NCBI GenBank assembly: GCA_011799875.1
Contig: CM022301.1
Coordinates: forward strand, 211,069,888-211,133,887
Source: Thinopyrum elongatum
Taxonomy: Eukaryota; Streptophyta; Magnoliopsida; Poales; Poaceae
Length of the DNA: 64,000 nucleotides
Reading direction: 5' to 3'
Positions 46,067 to 56,978 of the stretch are shown in pieces (the stretch's first letter is position 1; each line of letters starts with the position of its first letter). The notes beneath the pieces are model-generated. The model was given only the letters and a program-made list of their open reading frames with translations. It made no database searches and was not told where the DNA came from. Both the position numbers and the translations under genes were made by a program.

Positions 46067-47288
46067 ACCGGAGAGTAGCGCAGGTCAGGAAGATGTTTCT
46101 GTGGTGCCTGCACCGACTAGAGAGGAAGTTAATGATGATGATCATGAAACTTCGGGTCAAGTTGCTACTGAACTTCGTAGGTCCACGAGGACACGTTCTG
46201 CACCAGAGTGGTACGGCAACCCTATCCTGGAAATCATGTTGTTAGACAACGGTGAACCTTCGAACTATGAAGAAGCGATGGCGGGCCCGGATTCCAACAA
46301 ATGGCTTGAAGACATGAAATCCGAGATAGGATCCATGTATGAAAACAAAGTATGGACTTTGACGGACTTGCCCGATGATCGGCAAGCCATAGAGAATAAG
46401 TGGATCTTTAAGAAGAAAACTGACGCGGATGGTAATGTGACCGTCTATAAGGCTCGGCTTGTCGCTAAGGGTTATCGACAAGTTCAAGGGGTTGACTACG
46501 ATGAGACCTTCTCACCCGTAGCGAAGCTGAAGTCCGTCCGAATCATGTTAGCAATTACCGCATTCTATGATTATAAGATCTGGCAAATGGACGTCAAAAC
46601 GGCATTCCTTAATGGTTTCCTTAAGGAAGAATTGTATATGATGCAGCTGGAAGGTTTTGTCGATCCTAAGAATGCTGACAAAGTATGCAAGATCCAGTGC
46701 TCCATCTATGGGCTGGTGCAAGCATCTCGTAGTTGGAACATTCGCTTTGATGAAATGATCAAAGCGTTTGGGTTTATACAGACTTATGGAGAAGCCTTCA
46801 TTTACAAGAAAGTGAGTGGGAGCTCTGTAGCATTTCTCATATTATATGTGGATGACATGCTGTTGATGGGAAATGATATAGAACTTTTGGAAAGCATAAA
46901 GGCCTACTTGAATAAGTGTTTTTCAATGAAGGACCTTGGAGAAGCTGCTTACATATTAGGCATCAAGATCTATAGAGATAGATCGATACGCCTCATTGGT
47001 CTTTCACAAAGCACATACCTTGACAAGATATTGAAGAAGTTCAATATGGATCAGTCCAAGAAGGGGTTCTTGCCTGCATTGCAAGGTGTGAGATTGAGCG
47101 CAGCTCAACGCCCGACCTCGGCAGAAGAAAGAGAAAAGATGAGTGTCATCCCCTATGCCTCAGCCATAGGCTCTATTATGTATGCCATGCTGTGTACCAG
47201 ACCTGATGTGAACCTTGCCAGAAGTTTGGTAGGGAGGTACCAAGTGATCCCGGAATGGAACACTGGACAGCGGTCAAGAATATCCTAA
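46044..47288 (+). pseudogene. Reverse transcriptase part of the WIS/Angela-like element
   Basis: It is in a different frame from the integrase. It holds 'NKWIFKKKTDADGNVTVYKA', 'RLVAKGYRQVQGVDYDETFS', 'QMDVKTAFLNGFL' and the catalytic 'ILYVDDMLLMG'. The frame ends at 47286-47288 after a one-base loss near 47250, where 'MEHWTAVKNILKYLKRT' moves to another frame. In the usual copia 'YGLKQA' position it has 'YGLVQASRSW'. Confidence 0.9.
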
Positions 47289-47827
47289 AGTACCTGAAAA
47301 GGACTAAGGATATGTTTCTCGTTTATGGAGGTGCCGAAGAGCTCGTCGTAAAGCGTTACGTTGATGCTAGCTTTGACACACATCTGGATGACTCCAAGTC
47401 ACAAACCGGATACGTGTACATTTTGAATGGTGGGGCAGTCAGCTGGTGCAGTTGCAAGCAAAGTGTCGTGGCGGGATCTACATGTGAAGCGGAGTACATA
47501 GCTGCTTCGGAAGCAGCTCAGGAAGGAATCTGGATGAAGGAGTTTATCACCGACCTAGGAGTGATTCCCAATGCGTCAGGCCCGATGACTCTCTTCTGTG
47601 ACAACACTGGAGCTATTGCCATTGCCAAGGAGCCCAGGTTTCACAGGAAGACCAAGCACATCAAGCACCGCTTCAACTCCATTCGTGAATATATTCAAGA
47701 TGGAGACATAGATATTTGTAAAGTACATACGGATCTGAATGTCGCAGATCCGTTGACTAAACCTCTTCCACGAGCAAAACATGATCAGCACCAGAACTCT
47801 ATGGGTGTTCGATTCATCACAATGTAA
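47255..47827 (+). pseudogene. RNase H part of the WIS/Angela-like element
   Basis: 190 codons with 'YVDASFDTHLDDSKSQTGYV', 'STCEAEYIAASEAAQEGIWM' and 'LFCDNTGAIAIAKEP', the catalytic blocks of copia RNase H, ending 'LNVADPLTKPL' and a stop at 47825-47827, 33 bp before the 3' LTR. The frame is intact but out of phase with the reverse transcriptase. Confidence 0.9.
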
Positions 47828-47848
47828 CTAGATTATTGACTCTAGTGC

Positions 47849-47858
47849 AAGTGGGAGA
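47849..47858 (+). other. Polypurine tract
   Basis: AAGTGGGAGA ends one base before the TGTTGG start of the 3' LTR, the usual place for plus-strand priming. Confidence 0.75.
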
Positions 47859-47859
47859 C

Positions 47860-49577
47860 TGTTGGAAATATGCCCTAGAGGCAATAATAAAATGGTTATT
47901 ATTATATTTCCTTGTTCATGATAATTGTGTATTGTTCGTGCTATAATTGTATTAACCGGAAACCGTAATACATGTGTGAATACATAGACCACAGCATGTC
48001 CCTAGTGAGCCTCTAGTTGACTAGCTCGTTGATCAATAGATGGTTGTGGTTTCTTGACCATGGACATTGGATGTCATTGATAACGGGATCACATCATTAG
48101 GAGAATGATGTGATGGACAAGACCCAATCCTAAGCATAGCACAAGATCATGTAGTTCGTTTGCTAGAGCTTTTCTAATGTCAAGTATCATTTCCTTAGAC
48201 CATGAGATTGTGCAACTCCCGGATACCGTAGGAATGCTTTGGGTGTATCAAATGTCACAACGTAACACGGTGACCATAAAGGTGCACTACAGGTATCTTC
48301 GAAAGTGTCTGTTGGGTTGGCACGAATCGAGACTGGGATTTGTCACTCCGTATGACGGAGAGGTATCTCTGGGCCCACTCGGTAATGCATCATCATTATG
48401 AGCTCGATGTGACTAAGGAGTTAGCCACGGGATCATGCATTACGGAACGAGTAAAGAGACTTGCCGGTAACGAGATTGAACAAGGTATAGGGATACCGAC
48501 GATCGAATCTCGGGCAAGTAACATACCGATGGACAAAGGGAATTGTATACGGGATTGATTGAATCCCCGACATCATGGTTCATCCGATGAGATCATCGTG
48601 GAACATGTGGGAGCCAATATGGGTATCCAGATCCCGCTATTGGTTATTGGCTGGAGAGGTGTCTCGGTCATGTCTGCATGGTTCCCGAACCCGTAGGGTC
48701 TACACACTTAAGGTTCCGTGACGCTAGAGTTGTTATGGGAAAGTTGTTCGGAGTACCGGATGAGATCCCGGACGTCAGAGGAGTTCCAGAATGGTCCGGA
48801 GGTAAATATTTATATATGGGAAGTCCTATTTTGGCCACCGGAAAATGTTCAGGATTTTTCGGTATTGTACCGGGAAGGTTCTAGAAGGTTCCGGAGTGGG
48901 GCCCACCTGCATGGGGGGACCCACATGAACGTGGGTAGTGAGGTCAAGGCCCCACACCCCTGGTCAAGGCGCACCAAGATCCCCCCTTAGAAGGAATAAG
49001 ATCATATCCCGAAGGGATAAGATCAAGATCCCTAAAACGGGGGGATAACAATCGGTGGGGAAGGGAAAGGATGGGATTTCTTTCCTCCCACCTTTGCCAA
49101 CGCCCCAATGGACTTGGAGGGCAAGAAACCAGCACCCTCCACCCCTATATATAGTGGGGAGGTGCATGGGAGCTGCACCCCTTGCCCCTGGCGCAGCCCT
49201 CCCCCCTCCCACTCCTACTCCTCCGTAGCTTAGCGAAGCTCTACCGGAGAACCACGAGCTCCACCGCCACCACGCCGTCGTGCTGCCGGAGCTCTCCCTC
49301 AACTTCTCCTCTCCCCTTGCTGGATCAAGAAGGAGGAGACGTCCCCAGGCTGTACATGTGTTGAACGCGGAGGCACCGTCCGTTCGGCGCTTGAATCGGA
49401 TCTTCCGCGATTTGAATCGCCGTGAGTACGACTCCATCAACCGCGTTCTTGTAACGCTTCCGCTTAGCGATCTTCAAGGGTATGAAGATGCACCCCCTCT
49501 CACTTGTTTCTAGCATCTCCTAGATTGATCTTGGTGGCACGTAGGAAATTTTTGAATTATTACTACGTTCCCCAACA
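47860..49577 (+). repeat. 3' LTR of the WIS/Angela-like element
   Basis: 1718 bp and same ends as the 5' LTR. Differences from the 5' copy are mostly transitions, spread evenly. It is followed by TGAGC and then the continuation of host exon 2. Confidence 0.95.
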
Positions 49578-49998
49578 TGAGCCTGCAAAGTTATATTGCA
49601 AAAAAAACATTGTGTACAAGCAGCGTGAAATACATGAGTATCCGGAGATTGGTTGTTACGTCTATGAGCAGGATACCAGCTTGTTGGGGCCTTCAGTATT
49701 TTTGAGTTGGAGGCGGGTAAAGAGCCTTGGTTCACACTCTCTATTTCTTGGACTCAATTATCCGATTAACCAGGAGATCATCCTTCGCAAGGTTCATGAT
49801 GGCAGAGAGGCTGTGTTTGCTAGGGGAAACTATGTCTACACGGTGAGCCCTAGGACTTCGGGATCACACGCCCCTGATTGTCAACGATACAGCCTACAGC
49901 CAAAAGAAGGTGAAAATGAGAAAGGCATCTGGATTGACTATGATCCTTGGATGTCTCAACTCGGACAGTCAGTGATGTGGTTCAAGCCTTCAGGTTGA

Positions 49999-50803
49999 TA
50001 GGTAATTGTCCTGTTGAATCAAAAGGGTGGAGTCCTGGTGTCTCCGAATCGTTGCTGGCTGAAGGAGGATGCAAATTATGATTGTGCTGGATCATCCCTA
50101 TTCGAATGACTTGATGTCATTGCTGCTTGTTCTGGATGGGTAGTGTTCTCTTTTTTCATGCAGACTCTTTGTAATTTGGTCATTCTCGTCTATGTCACTC
50201 TTACTATGTAATAGTTGGCTCTCCTTAGAATGGCATTCTCATCTGGATCACGAGAGTCTGAGCACTGCAGATGGGTGTGTTTTGGTGGTGTAGCAAGACT
50301 AGTTATGAACTTTCATTTCTCGTTGTTTATGTCAGTAGTAGTCACTAGTCAGTGTTTGCATGTTGTATATATCGTTGTTTCAAACTGCTGATGGGCTAAG
50401 TGAGGGCATCACCATTCTCTAGTGTTCAGTGTATATATCCTTTTTTCAAGTTATAATTTGAGCTCAGTGACCTTTCGATGATGTACACTTGTTTGGGGCT
50501 TTGGGCCAATGTGAGGTATCGTTGAATATGGGCCGAGTAGTAATGCAATACCAAAGAGGCCAATTATGAGAACTCTGAAGCCGCGCGCTCAAAAAAAGAA
50601 AGAAAAAGGACTCTTAGCCCGACATGTGGGCGCCACCGGTGTTTTCGTGTGCTTGCGCGGCTAGAGCGTATTGGCGCGTGTTCAAAATTGATGCTACCTT
50701 TTCATCCCCAATCCCCCACCCCTCCCCCACCTCTGGAATCTCGGTTCCTACTCTAGATCCCCAAAATCCCCCTCCTCTACTCCATGTACTCAAGAGCACT
50801 ATC
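49999..50803. other. 3' flank of the DUF295 gene and upstream region of the next gene
   Basis: No gene seen. 49999-50590 is probably 3' untranslated and spacer sequence. 50640-50800 is pyrimidine-rich (CCCCCACCCCTCCCCCACC) as expected of a leader. Confidence 0.4.
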
Positions 50804-51672
50804 ATGTCGTCGGTCAATGCGGATCTCTGAGCCAGAGATCCTGAGGTCCGTCCTGCCTTCGGGCACTGTGTGCTATCGCTCAATAGTGGCATGGTGGCGC
50901 TTGGCGACGAGTTTGCCGGGAATGTGCTGATGGTAACCATCAACGGCGACCGTCCTCCCGTCTCACCGGACGACCTTGTCAAAGCTCTTGGCATTGCACA
51001 TGACAACCAGATAAATGACTTGCTCGTCGAAGTCTGTCCGCCACCGGCTGATTTCTTCATCAAGTTCCAGACAACTTTGACTGTAGTCGTGTGTTCAAAT
51101 CTTCCCAGCGTTTGTTCTGCGATGGCATGGTGGTGAGCTTTGATCGATGGCACCCAGGATGGGGCTCGGTGTCCTCTGAGCTTGAGTTTTTAACAAAGCT
51201 TACCTTCCACGGCATGGCTCGATGGGCTTGGAACAGCGAGTCCATGAATGAGCTTATCAACGACCTAGGAGGTGAGCTCGTAAGTATGTTTGTTCCTCCA
51301 AACAACTGGGCTCTGACGATTATGGCATGGATGAAGAAGTCGTCCACCATACCGAAGGTGATTGGTGTTGAGATACTGGTGCAAGAACCGGGGTTGTACT
51401 ATTCATCGCCACCAAGGCCACCGCAGACCAAGTTAGGGATGTACCTGTATCGAGTCTTCGTGCATGTTGAAGAAGTGGTCAATCCATCAATCGAAGTCCT
51501 GCTGCCGCCGCTGGTGCTAGGGTCCATCGACAACGTCCATTACAGGAGTCAACGTCAGACTCTCCCCGTGTTGCTCGGAATGATGGATGGCACAGGGCCT
51601 ACTGCATCGCATGGCAGAGGCCACTTCTTCTTTTGGAGAAGAGGCCGGGCTAGCTGCCTGGATGTGCTCTAA
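50804..51672 (+). pseudogene. Plant protein of unknown function, possibly DUF4283-like, frameshifted
   Basis: ATG 50804 opens 'MSSVNADL', then TGA at 50828. The same frame continues with 'VALGDEFAGNVLMVTINGDR' and 'NDLLVEVCPPPADFFIKF' to about 51085. A one-base shift then leads to 'GMVVSFDRWHPGWGSVSSEL' and 'PNNWALTIMAWMKKSSTIPK', 'YLYRVFVHVEEVVNPS' up to a stop at 51670-51672. The order (N-terminal substrate-like domain, 'F.RWHP', 'YRVFVHVEE') resembles a grass family I know as DUF4283-like, related to the N-terminal part of some retroelement-derived proteins. That name is tentative. One stop and one frameshift make it a pseudogene. Confidence 0.5.
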
Positions 51673-51882
51673 TTTGAGGTAACTACCGAATCTTCTTAGA
51701 TACTAGTTAAGTCTGAGCTATCGGTGTGAAGCACTTATGTGCCAATACATTTGATTGTGACCTATTCTATTTTTGTACCTGAACCTTTTTTAGAAATGGG
51801 TGTACGTCAACTTAATGTGCTAGCAGAACTTATTGTGTTGTCTGTCTGTTTTATTTGCACAACATTCGAGATATTTCCATGT

Positions 51883-53291
51883 TGTAAGTGCATCAAGTGC
51901 CCCCTTAGTGGTTTTGGAGTATTGAAGACAAGTACGTTGAGGGACTAACGTGTTTGTGAGTGTACATAGGAGATATAGTCCCTGAAGATTTGGTTTAACA
52001 CATGGAAGACGACCCCTAAAAATGGATTTCTTCAAGTGAAGAGTTTGGTGATGAAATTGGTATGACCTTTGAAGAAATTGATGTGAAGACTTGAAGCTTG
52101 AAGACTTTTGTTTTCAGAGTTTCTTTCTTCTTATGTGAGTCATAGGAAAAACCGTGTTGTTAAAGGAGGTCTAGGTGAATCATAGTTCACATTTCCAAAG
52201 TGATGCTCGAACCTATACATACACAAGCCGCTTCGAGTGAAGCCTTTGGAAATCTCCAGAACAGCTGATGCATTTGCTAGCGACAGTGACGAAGTTCATC
52301 TGGTCGCTGACGAATTTGGTCAGGCTGAGGAGTTAGGATTTTGCCAGTGCGATCTGCCTAAAAGTGAAGAAATTGAGTGCCCCGACGAATTTGAGAGTTC
52401 CAATTCTAACCGTTGCTGCACCGCGGTCCAGCTGCCGAGTGGATCCTTATCCAGACAACGGTCGAATCAGAGAAGGGTATTTATGACAATTCATGTCGGA
52501 TTGCCCCTGGCTATAAATAGCCGCCCCCACAACCACTTGTTGGTTGGCTACTCCGAGAGAACTTGACACTTGTCATTTGCGAGCAACCCATCCTCTAACG
52601 ACTTTGAGAGAATCCTAAGTGAGGAAAAACCCATAGGCAAAGTGATTGAGCATCACTGAATAGATTGATCTGTGTGATCTGATGCCTGTTAGCTTTGAAG
52701 ACTGCCATTCTTCCAGACGGTTAGGCGTCATGTTCTGAGCACATCAAGAGTCATTGTGATGTGTCGGTGAACAAGTCTGTGAAGGTTTTGGAAGTCTACC
52801 TTGAAGACTTACCATGAGTGATTGGGCGAGGTCTGTGTGACCTTAGCTCAAGAGGAATATGGTGAGGACTGTGTGTCCTCTGAGTTCATCTCAACCGCCT
52901 CAACCAGACGTATAGTTGATAAAGCAACTGGAACTGGTCTACCAAATCGTTGTGTCTTCACTGAGCCAAGCTGGATTGAAATTTCTCAGCCTTCTCTTTG
53001 CTTTATTCCGCTGCTGAAGAATTTGTGATCTACTTTCTGAAGAACTTGAACTAGAGACTTTCATCAAGCTGTATTCTATTTCTTCAGTTCATCTTCCTCA
53101 TGCTTGTATGAATATATGATTGCATGTTCTTCATCTGTATGTATCCTGTATGCGTACTTTTTAATTCTGTGATGACTTAGTACCCTCGCGTTTCTATTTC
53201 TTCACTCTGATCTTCGTCAAATTCATCAGAGTTTGAAGAATTTCTAAAAATCTCCCATTCACCCCCCTCTAGGAGTAAACATGCGCTTTCA
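51883..53291 (+). repeat. 5' LTR of the degenerate copia element
   Basis: 1409 bp with TG..CA ends. A CTATAAATAG TATA box lies near 52511 with the expected transcript leader after it. The ends AAGTGCAT/ATGCGCTT form an imperfect inverted repeat. Confidence 0.8.
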
Positions 53292-53292
53292 A

Positions 53293-53305
53293 TTGGTATC
53301 AGAGC
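53293..53305 (+). other. Primer-binding site
   Basis: TTGGTATCAGAGC immediately after the LTR is complementary to the 3' end of initiator tRNA-Met, standard for plant copia elements. Confidence 0.9.
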
Positions 53306-53358
53306 AAGGTACTCCCTTGTTCTGTGTGATTTTGGTTTAACCACCTAATGTTTTAGTT

Positions 53359-55051
53359 ATGTCAACCACGGATATGATCAACGTCTCTGCTGTGTGCCCC
53401 ATCTTCGATGGCACAAACTATCCCAAGTGGAAGGCCATGATGCGGAAGCATCTCCTATCGATGAACAGCGAGCTGTGGACCATTACTGAGATAGGATTGA
53501 CTGACCTCTGCAAGATGGCCAATGCTGATGACATTTGCGAGTACACTCTGCTGGACACTCGAGCAAGGGATATAATCTGCTCCTGTTTATCCATAGATGA
53601 GTTTAGGTGTATCATGCATCTCTACACTGCTAAGCTCATTTGGGACAAAATCTCTGATGTTTATGAAGGGCACCGTACTTGTCAAGATCCTTGGTTCCTT
53701 GAGTTCAAGGAGTCACTTAAGACGATGCCTTTCAATCCAAATTCACCTTCTTCAGCAGCGTGTCTCATGGCCAAAGTCACCAAGGTACTCAAATGTTCCT
53801 CATCTTTTTCAAGTGAAGGTGAATCTGATGAAAACATGACTCCTAGCTATTCCAAACTTGCTAATATTGCCACAAGGCAACAAACTGCTATGGAAAAGGA
53901 TTGGAAACTTGCTAGATAAAAGAAATGATTTGTTGAACGATGAAATGGAATGCACTCAAACTCTGGCTGACGACCTTGAGCGTCTTTAGTCAAAGTATGA
54001 TGAACTTGAAAGTCATCATGTGGCCCTCTCAGCCGAACACGAGAAGCTTTCCTATGAGTTTCTTCAAAGGAAGCAAGAACTCAAGAAACTGAGAGTGTCT
54101 CGTGATGATCTTCAGAAAGACAAGATTCATTAATCGCTCAACAGATCAGCACCGCTCAGGAAGAATTTGTTGCTCCATGCCTAAAATGCCTCAAACGTGA
54201 TAATGCTAATTCTTCAGTTGAATGTTCAAATGCTTCAACTACTGCTATATCTTCAAATGCCTCTATGGTTTCAATCCCCTCACATGAGGAGACCACAAGT
54301 GTTACTGATGGAAGTGCAGGTCTAAAGGAATTGTACGTCACAGGAATGTACAAAAGCCTCAAAGGGCACCAAACTCTTTGTGATGTGCTCAAGAAGCAGA
54401 TTCTGAACGGAAACCCTAGGAAAGAAGGTATTGCCTTTGAGAGAAAGCTGAACGCAGATGGATCTTATTGGAAACCTGAGCAGTATCTGAAAACCACATG
54501 GGTTGCTACAAAAGGACCTCCAGTTGATCCATCCGCTCTATCTGGCTACAATTGTGATACTCCATATTCTTCTGATGAGTCACTTGACTCCAACTATAAG
54601 CTATTCAAAAATCAGAGGTGAAGTATTTGCTAGATTTGTTGGTACTAACTGCAGGAACGGTCCCCCAGTGAAGAAAATTTGGGTACCCAAAAGTCTTCTT
54701 CAAAATCTTCAGGTGAATGTCACCATGACACCATTGAAGAAGAAGAAGAAAAATCTCAGGGCAAATTCTTCACCTGGACCAAAGTCGTCAAATGGATGTA
54801 GGACATATCATGCTCATACTAACATTTCCTTGCGGGGAAACAAACAGCGTTCTGGTGAATATGTGCATTATTCTTCAAATCACTATGTGCATAAATCTGC
54901 TAAGAATTTTTCTGCATACTCTTATGAGTACTATACCCCTCTTGTGAAGAGAAATGCATATTATTCAATGCCTAAGTTCTCTATCAATGCTTTGCCTTAC
55001 ATTGCTTCTCAGCCCCCCATTCAGGTGTGGGTGGTTAAGAAGAAAAACTAA
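53359..55051 (+). pseudogene. gag region of the degenerate copia element
   Basis: ATG 53359 opens 'SAVCPIFDGTNYPKWKAMMR' and continues to a stop at 53917-53919 (gag, UBN2-like). Frameshifts separate it from a linker with 'LKKQILNGNPRKEGIAFERK' (54265-54621) and a Lys-rich part ending 'PPIQVWVVKKK' (to 55051). I see no intact CCHC zinc knuckle. This is coat-protein coding sequence that can no longer be translated as one product. Confidence 0.8.
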
Positions 55052-55262
55052 TCTCTTCTGCAGGGTCAGGTCTTCAGACACAATGAATGTCTCATGAATT
55101 TGCTGAAGACATGATAGAGTGCTTGCTGGGATGCAAGCTAATAATGATGAAATGAATTCCTCATTTCACACATCCCTATGCTGCTAGTTATGTTCTAATT
55201 GATGAAATTCACTAACGAAATTGATCATCATATTCTTCAAACTGAAGTATATGAATTTGTAA

Positions 55263-56978
55263 GTGAAACTAATGCTTCTACAGGATGATACTCCAAAAGC
55301 TACTGAATGGGTTTTGGACAGTGGTTGTACCAATCACATGACTGGTGACAAGAATATCCTCACTGATGCTCCCCTTACTCCATCTCATCTGAAGCATATC
55401 ACCTACGCTGACAAAGGAAAAAAGCAAGGTATTGGGTCTAGGTAAGGTTGTTATCTCAAATGATCAACAATGAAAAAGTGATGCTTGTCGAGTCCCTAGG
55501 ATACAACCTCATGTCTGTTTCAATGCTTTGTGATCTTGATATGATTATCATATTTGGCAAATATAGATGCATTATGCTAATGGAATCTGACAAGTCCAAA
55601 GTCTTCGAAGGCTTTAAGAGAGGTGATTTGTACATTGTAGATTTCTCTCTAGGTCCTCAACCGGCCATGTGTCTACTGGCAAAAGCTTTAGAGTCCTGGC
55701 TATGGCATCGACGACTTTGACACGCTGGCATGAGGAATTTGAGCACACTCGTCAAGAAGAAGCATATCATTGGCGTCGAGGGCGTCAAATTAGTGAAAGA
55801 TCACCTTTGCGGTGCTTGTGAGTCTGGAAAGATGACCAGATCCAAGCACTCCGCAAAGACAATCATGACCACTACTCGTCCCTTTGAATTAGTTCATATG
55901 GATCTCTTTGGTCCCACTCATTATGCCACACTAACCAATGCAGCATCACTCTATGGATTCATCATATATAGTTGATGATTATTCTCGTTACACCTAGGTG
56001 CATATCATTACCTTCAAGACTAAAGTGCAGGGTGTCTTCAGACGATTTGCGAATCGGGCCATGACGAATTATAGTCTCAAGATCAAGCACATCAGAAGCA
56101 ACAATGACACCGAGTTCAAGAACACCGGCCATGATGACTATCTTGACGAACTTGGTATCACTCATGAGCTATCTGCTCCATACACTCCTCAGCATAATGG
56201 AGTTGCAGAGCGCAAGAACAGGACACTCATTGAGATGGCTCGTACTATGCTTGATGAATACAAGACTTCTTGTCGATGGTGGCCTGAAGCAATTGATATT
56301 GCTTGTCACATCATCAATCAGGTATATCTTCACAAATTCCTCAAGAAGACTTCATATGAGATCCTCACTGACAAGAAACCCAATGTGAGTTATTTCAAAG
56401 TCTTTGGTGCTAAATGTTCGATTAGAGATCCACATCACAATTCTAAATTTGCACCGGAAGCACATGAGGGTTTTATGCTTGGTTACGGAAAGGACTCGTA
56501 CGCCTACAGAGTCTTCAACACCTACCAAGACAAGGTTGTTGAAACTGTAGATGTGTGGTTTGATGAAACTAATGGCTCACAAAGAGAGCAGCTGGCTCCT
56601 ATGCTAGATGAAATGCCTCCTAAGGAATCTATCAAGCTAATGGTCACTGGTGAAATTGTGCCCAATGAAGAAATAGATGAAGAGGAAGTGATCATTCCCT
56701 GTCGTGAAGAAACTGTTGATCCTGAAGAAAATGACACAGAGGAAAATGCTCAACAACAACAAGTTCTTCGTCCAGCTCATGCACGAGTGGCGAATGAAGT
56801 GCAGATTGAGGAGATCCTCAACAACATTAATGCACCAGGTCCCCTCACTCACTCAAGAGCTTCACATTTAGCTAACTTTTGTGGTCATTTTGCATTTTTC
56901 TCTATCACAAAGCCCACCAAAGTTGATGAAGCATTTCTGGAGCCTGAATGGATTCAAGCCATGAAAGAAGAATTGTAA
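55263..56978 (+). pseudogene. Protease and integrase region of the degenerate copia element
   Basis: The protease site 'EWVLDSGCTNHMTGDKNI' lies near 55305. The pre-integrase segment 'SWLWHRRL' is followed by a stop (TGA near 55718). Integrase pieces are 'FELVHMDLFGP' (first Asp), a broken stretch with a stop at 55973, 'HIRSNNDTEFKNTG' (second Asp) and 'TPQHNGVAERKNRTLIEMAR' (catalytic Glu). The frame 55998-56978 is the longest intact piece and ends at a TAA within '[16 protein letters not shown]'. Confidence 0.85.

Larger units (their letters stand above)
40849..49577 (+). mobile_element. Full-length copia retrotransposon, WIS/Angela/BARE-like, 8729 bp
   Basis: Two LTRs (40849-42550 and 47860-49577) begin TGTTGGAAATATGCCCTAGA and end TACGTTCCCCAACA. 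They are flanked by a perfect 5-bp duplication TGAGC (40844-40848 and 49578-49582) that lies in exon 2 of the DUF295 gene. A primer-binding site follows the 5' LTR and a purine-rich tract precedes the 3' LTR. The gag-pol region (43844-47827) holds gag with a zinc knuckle, protease, integrase, reverse transcriptase and RNase H in copia order, but carries one stop and two frameshifts, so it cannot move by itself. By eye the LTRs differ at roughly 4% of positions plus a gap of about 19 bp in the 5' copy. Confidence 0.95.
34649..49998 (+). pseudogene. F-box/DUF295-type gene split by two retrotransposon insertions
   Basis: Plant F-box proteins with a C-terminal DUF295 beta-propeller act as SCF substrate adaptors. 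Exon 1 begins at ATG 34649. The F-box reads 'SDLPCDILDLCCSHMDILSV', followed by 'DMHAVIVKVRPELFK', 'IYWVGMNSHWMGG' and 'KIVICQVPTRYVN'. It has in-frame TAG codons at 34691, 35192 and 35420 and no frameshift. The first replaces the Trp of 'DWSDLP' and the last the Trp of 'YCWD', judging from relatives. The donor is at GCGT|GTAAGT (35432/35433). The intron carries a 4.49 kb solo LTR. Exon 2 starts at 40729 after ATGCAG, in phase, and encodes 'HNWFLYRSDDGERLMIIRTH' before an 8.73 kb copia insertion. It resumes at 49583 and ends with the typical DUF295 C-terminus 'SLGSHSLFLGLNYPIN' to 'SVMWFKPSG', stop 49996-49998. Exon 2 itself has no stop or frameshift once the insertion is discounted. Confidence 0.85.
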
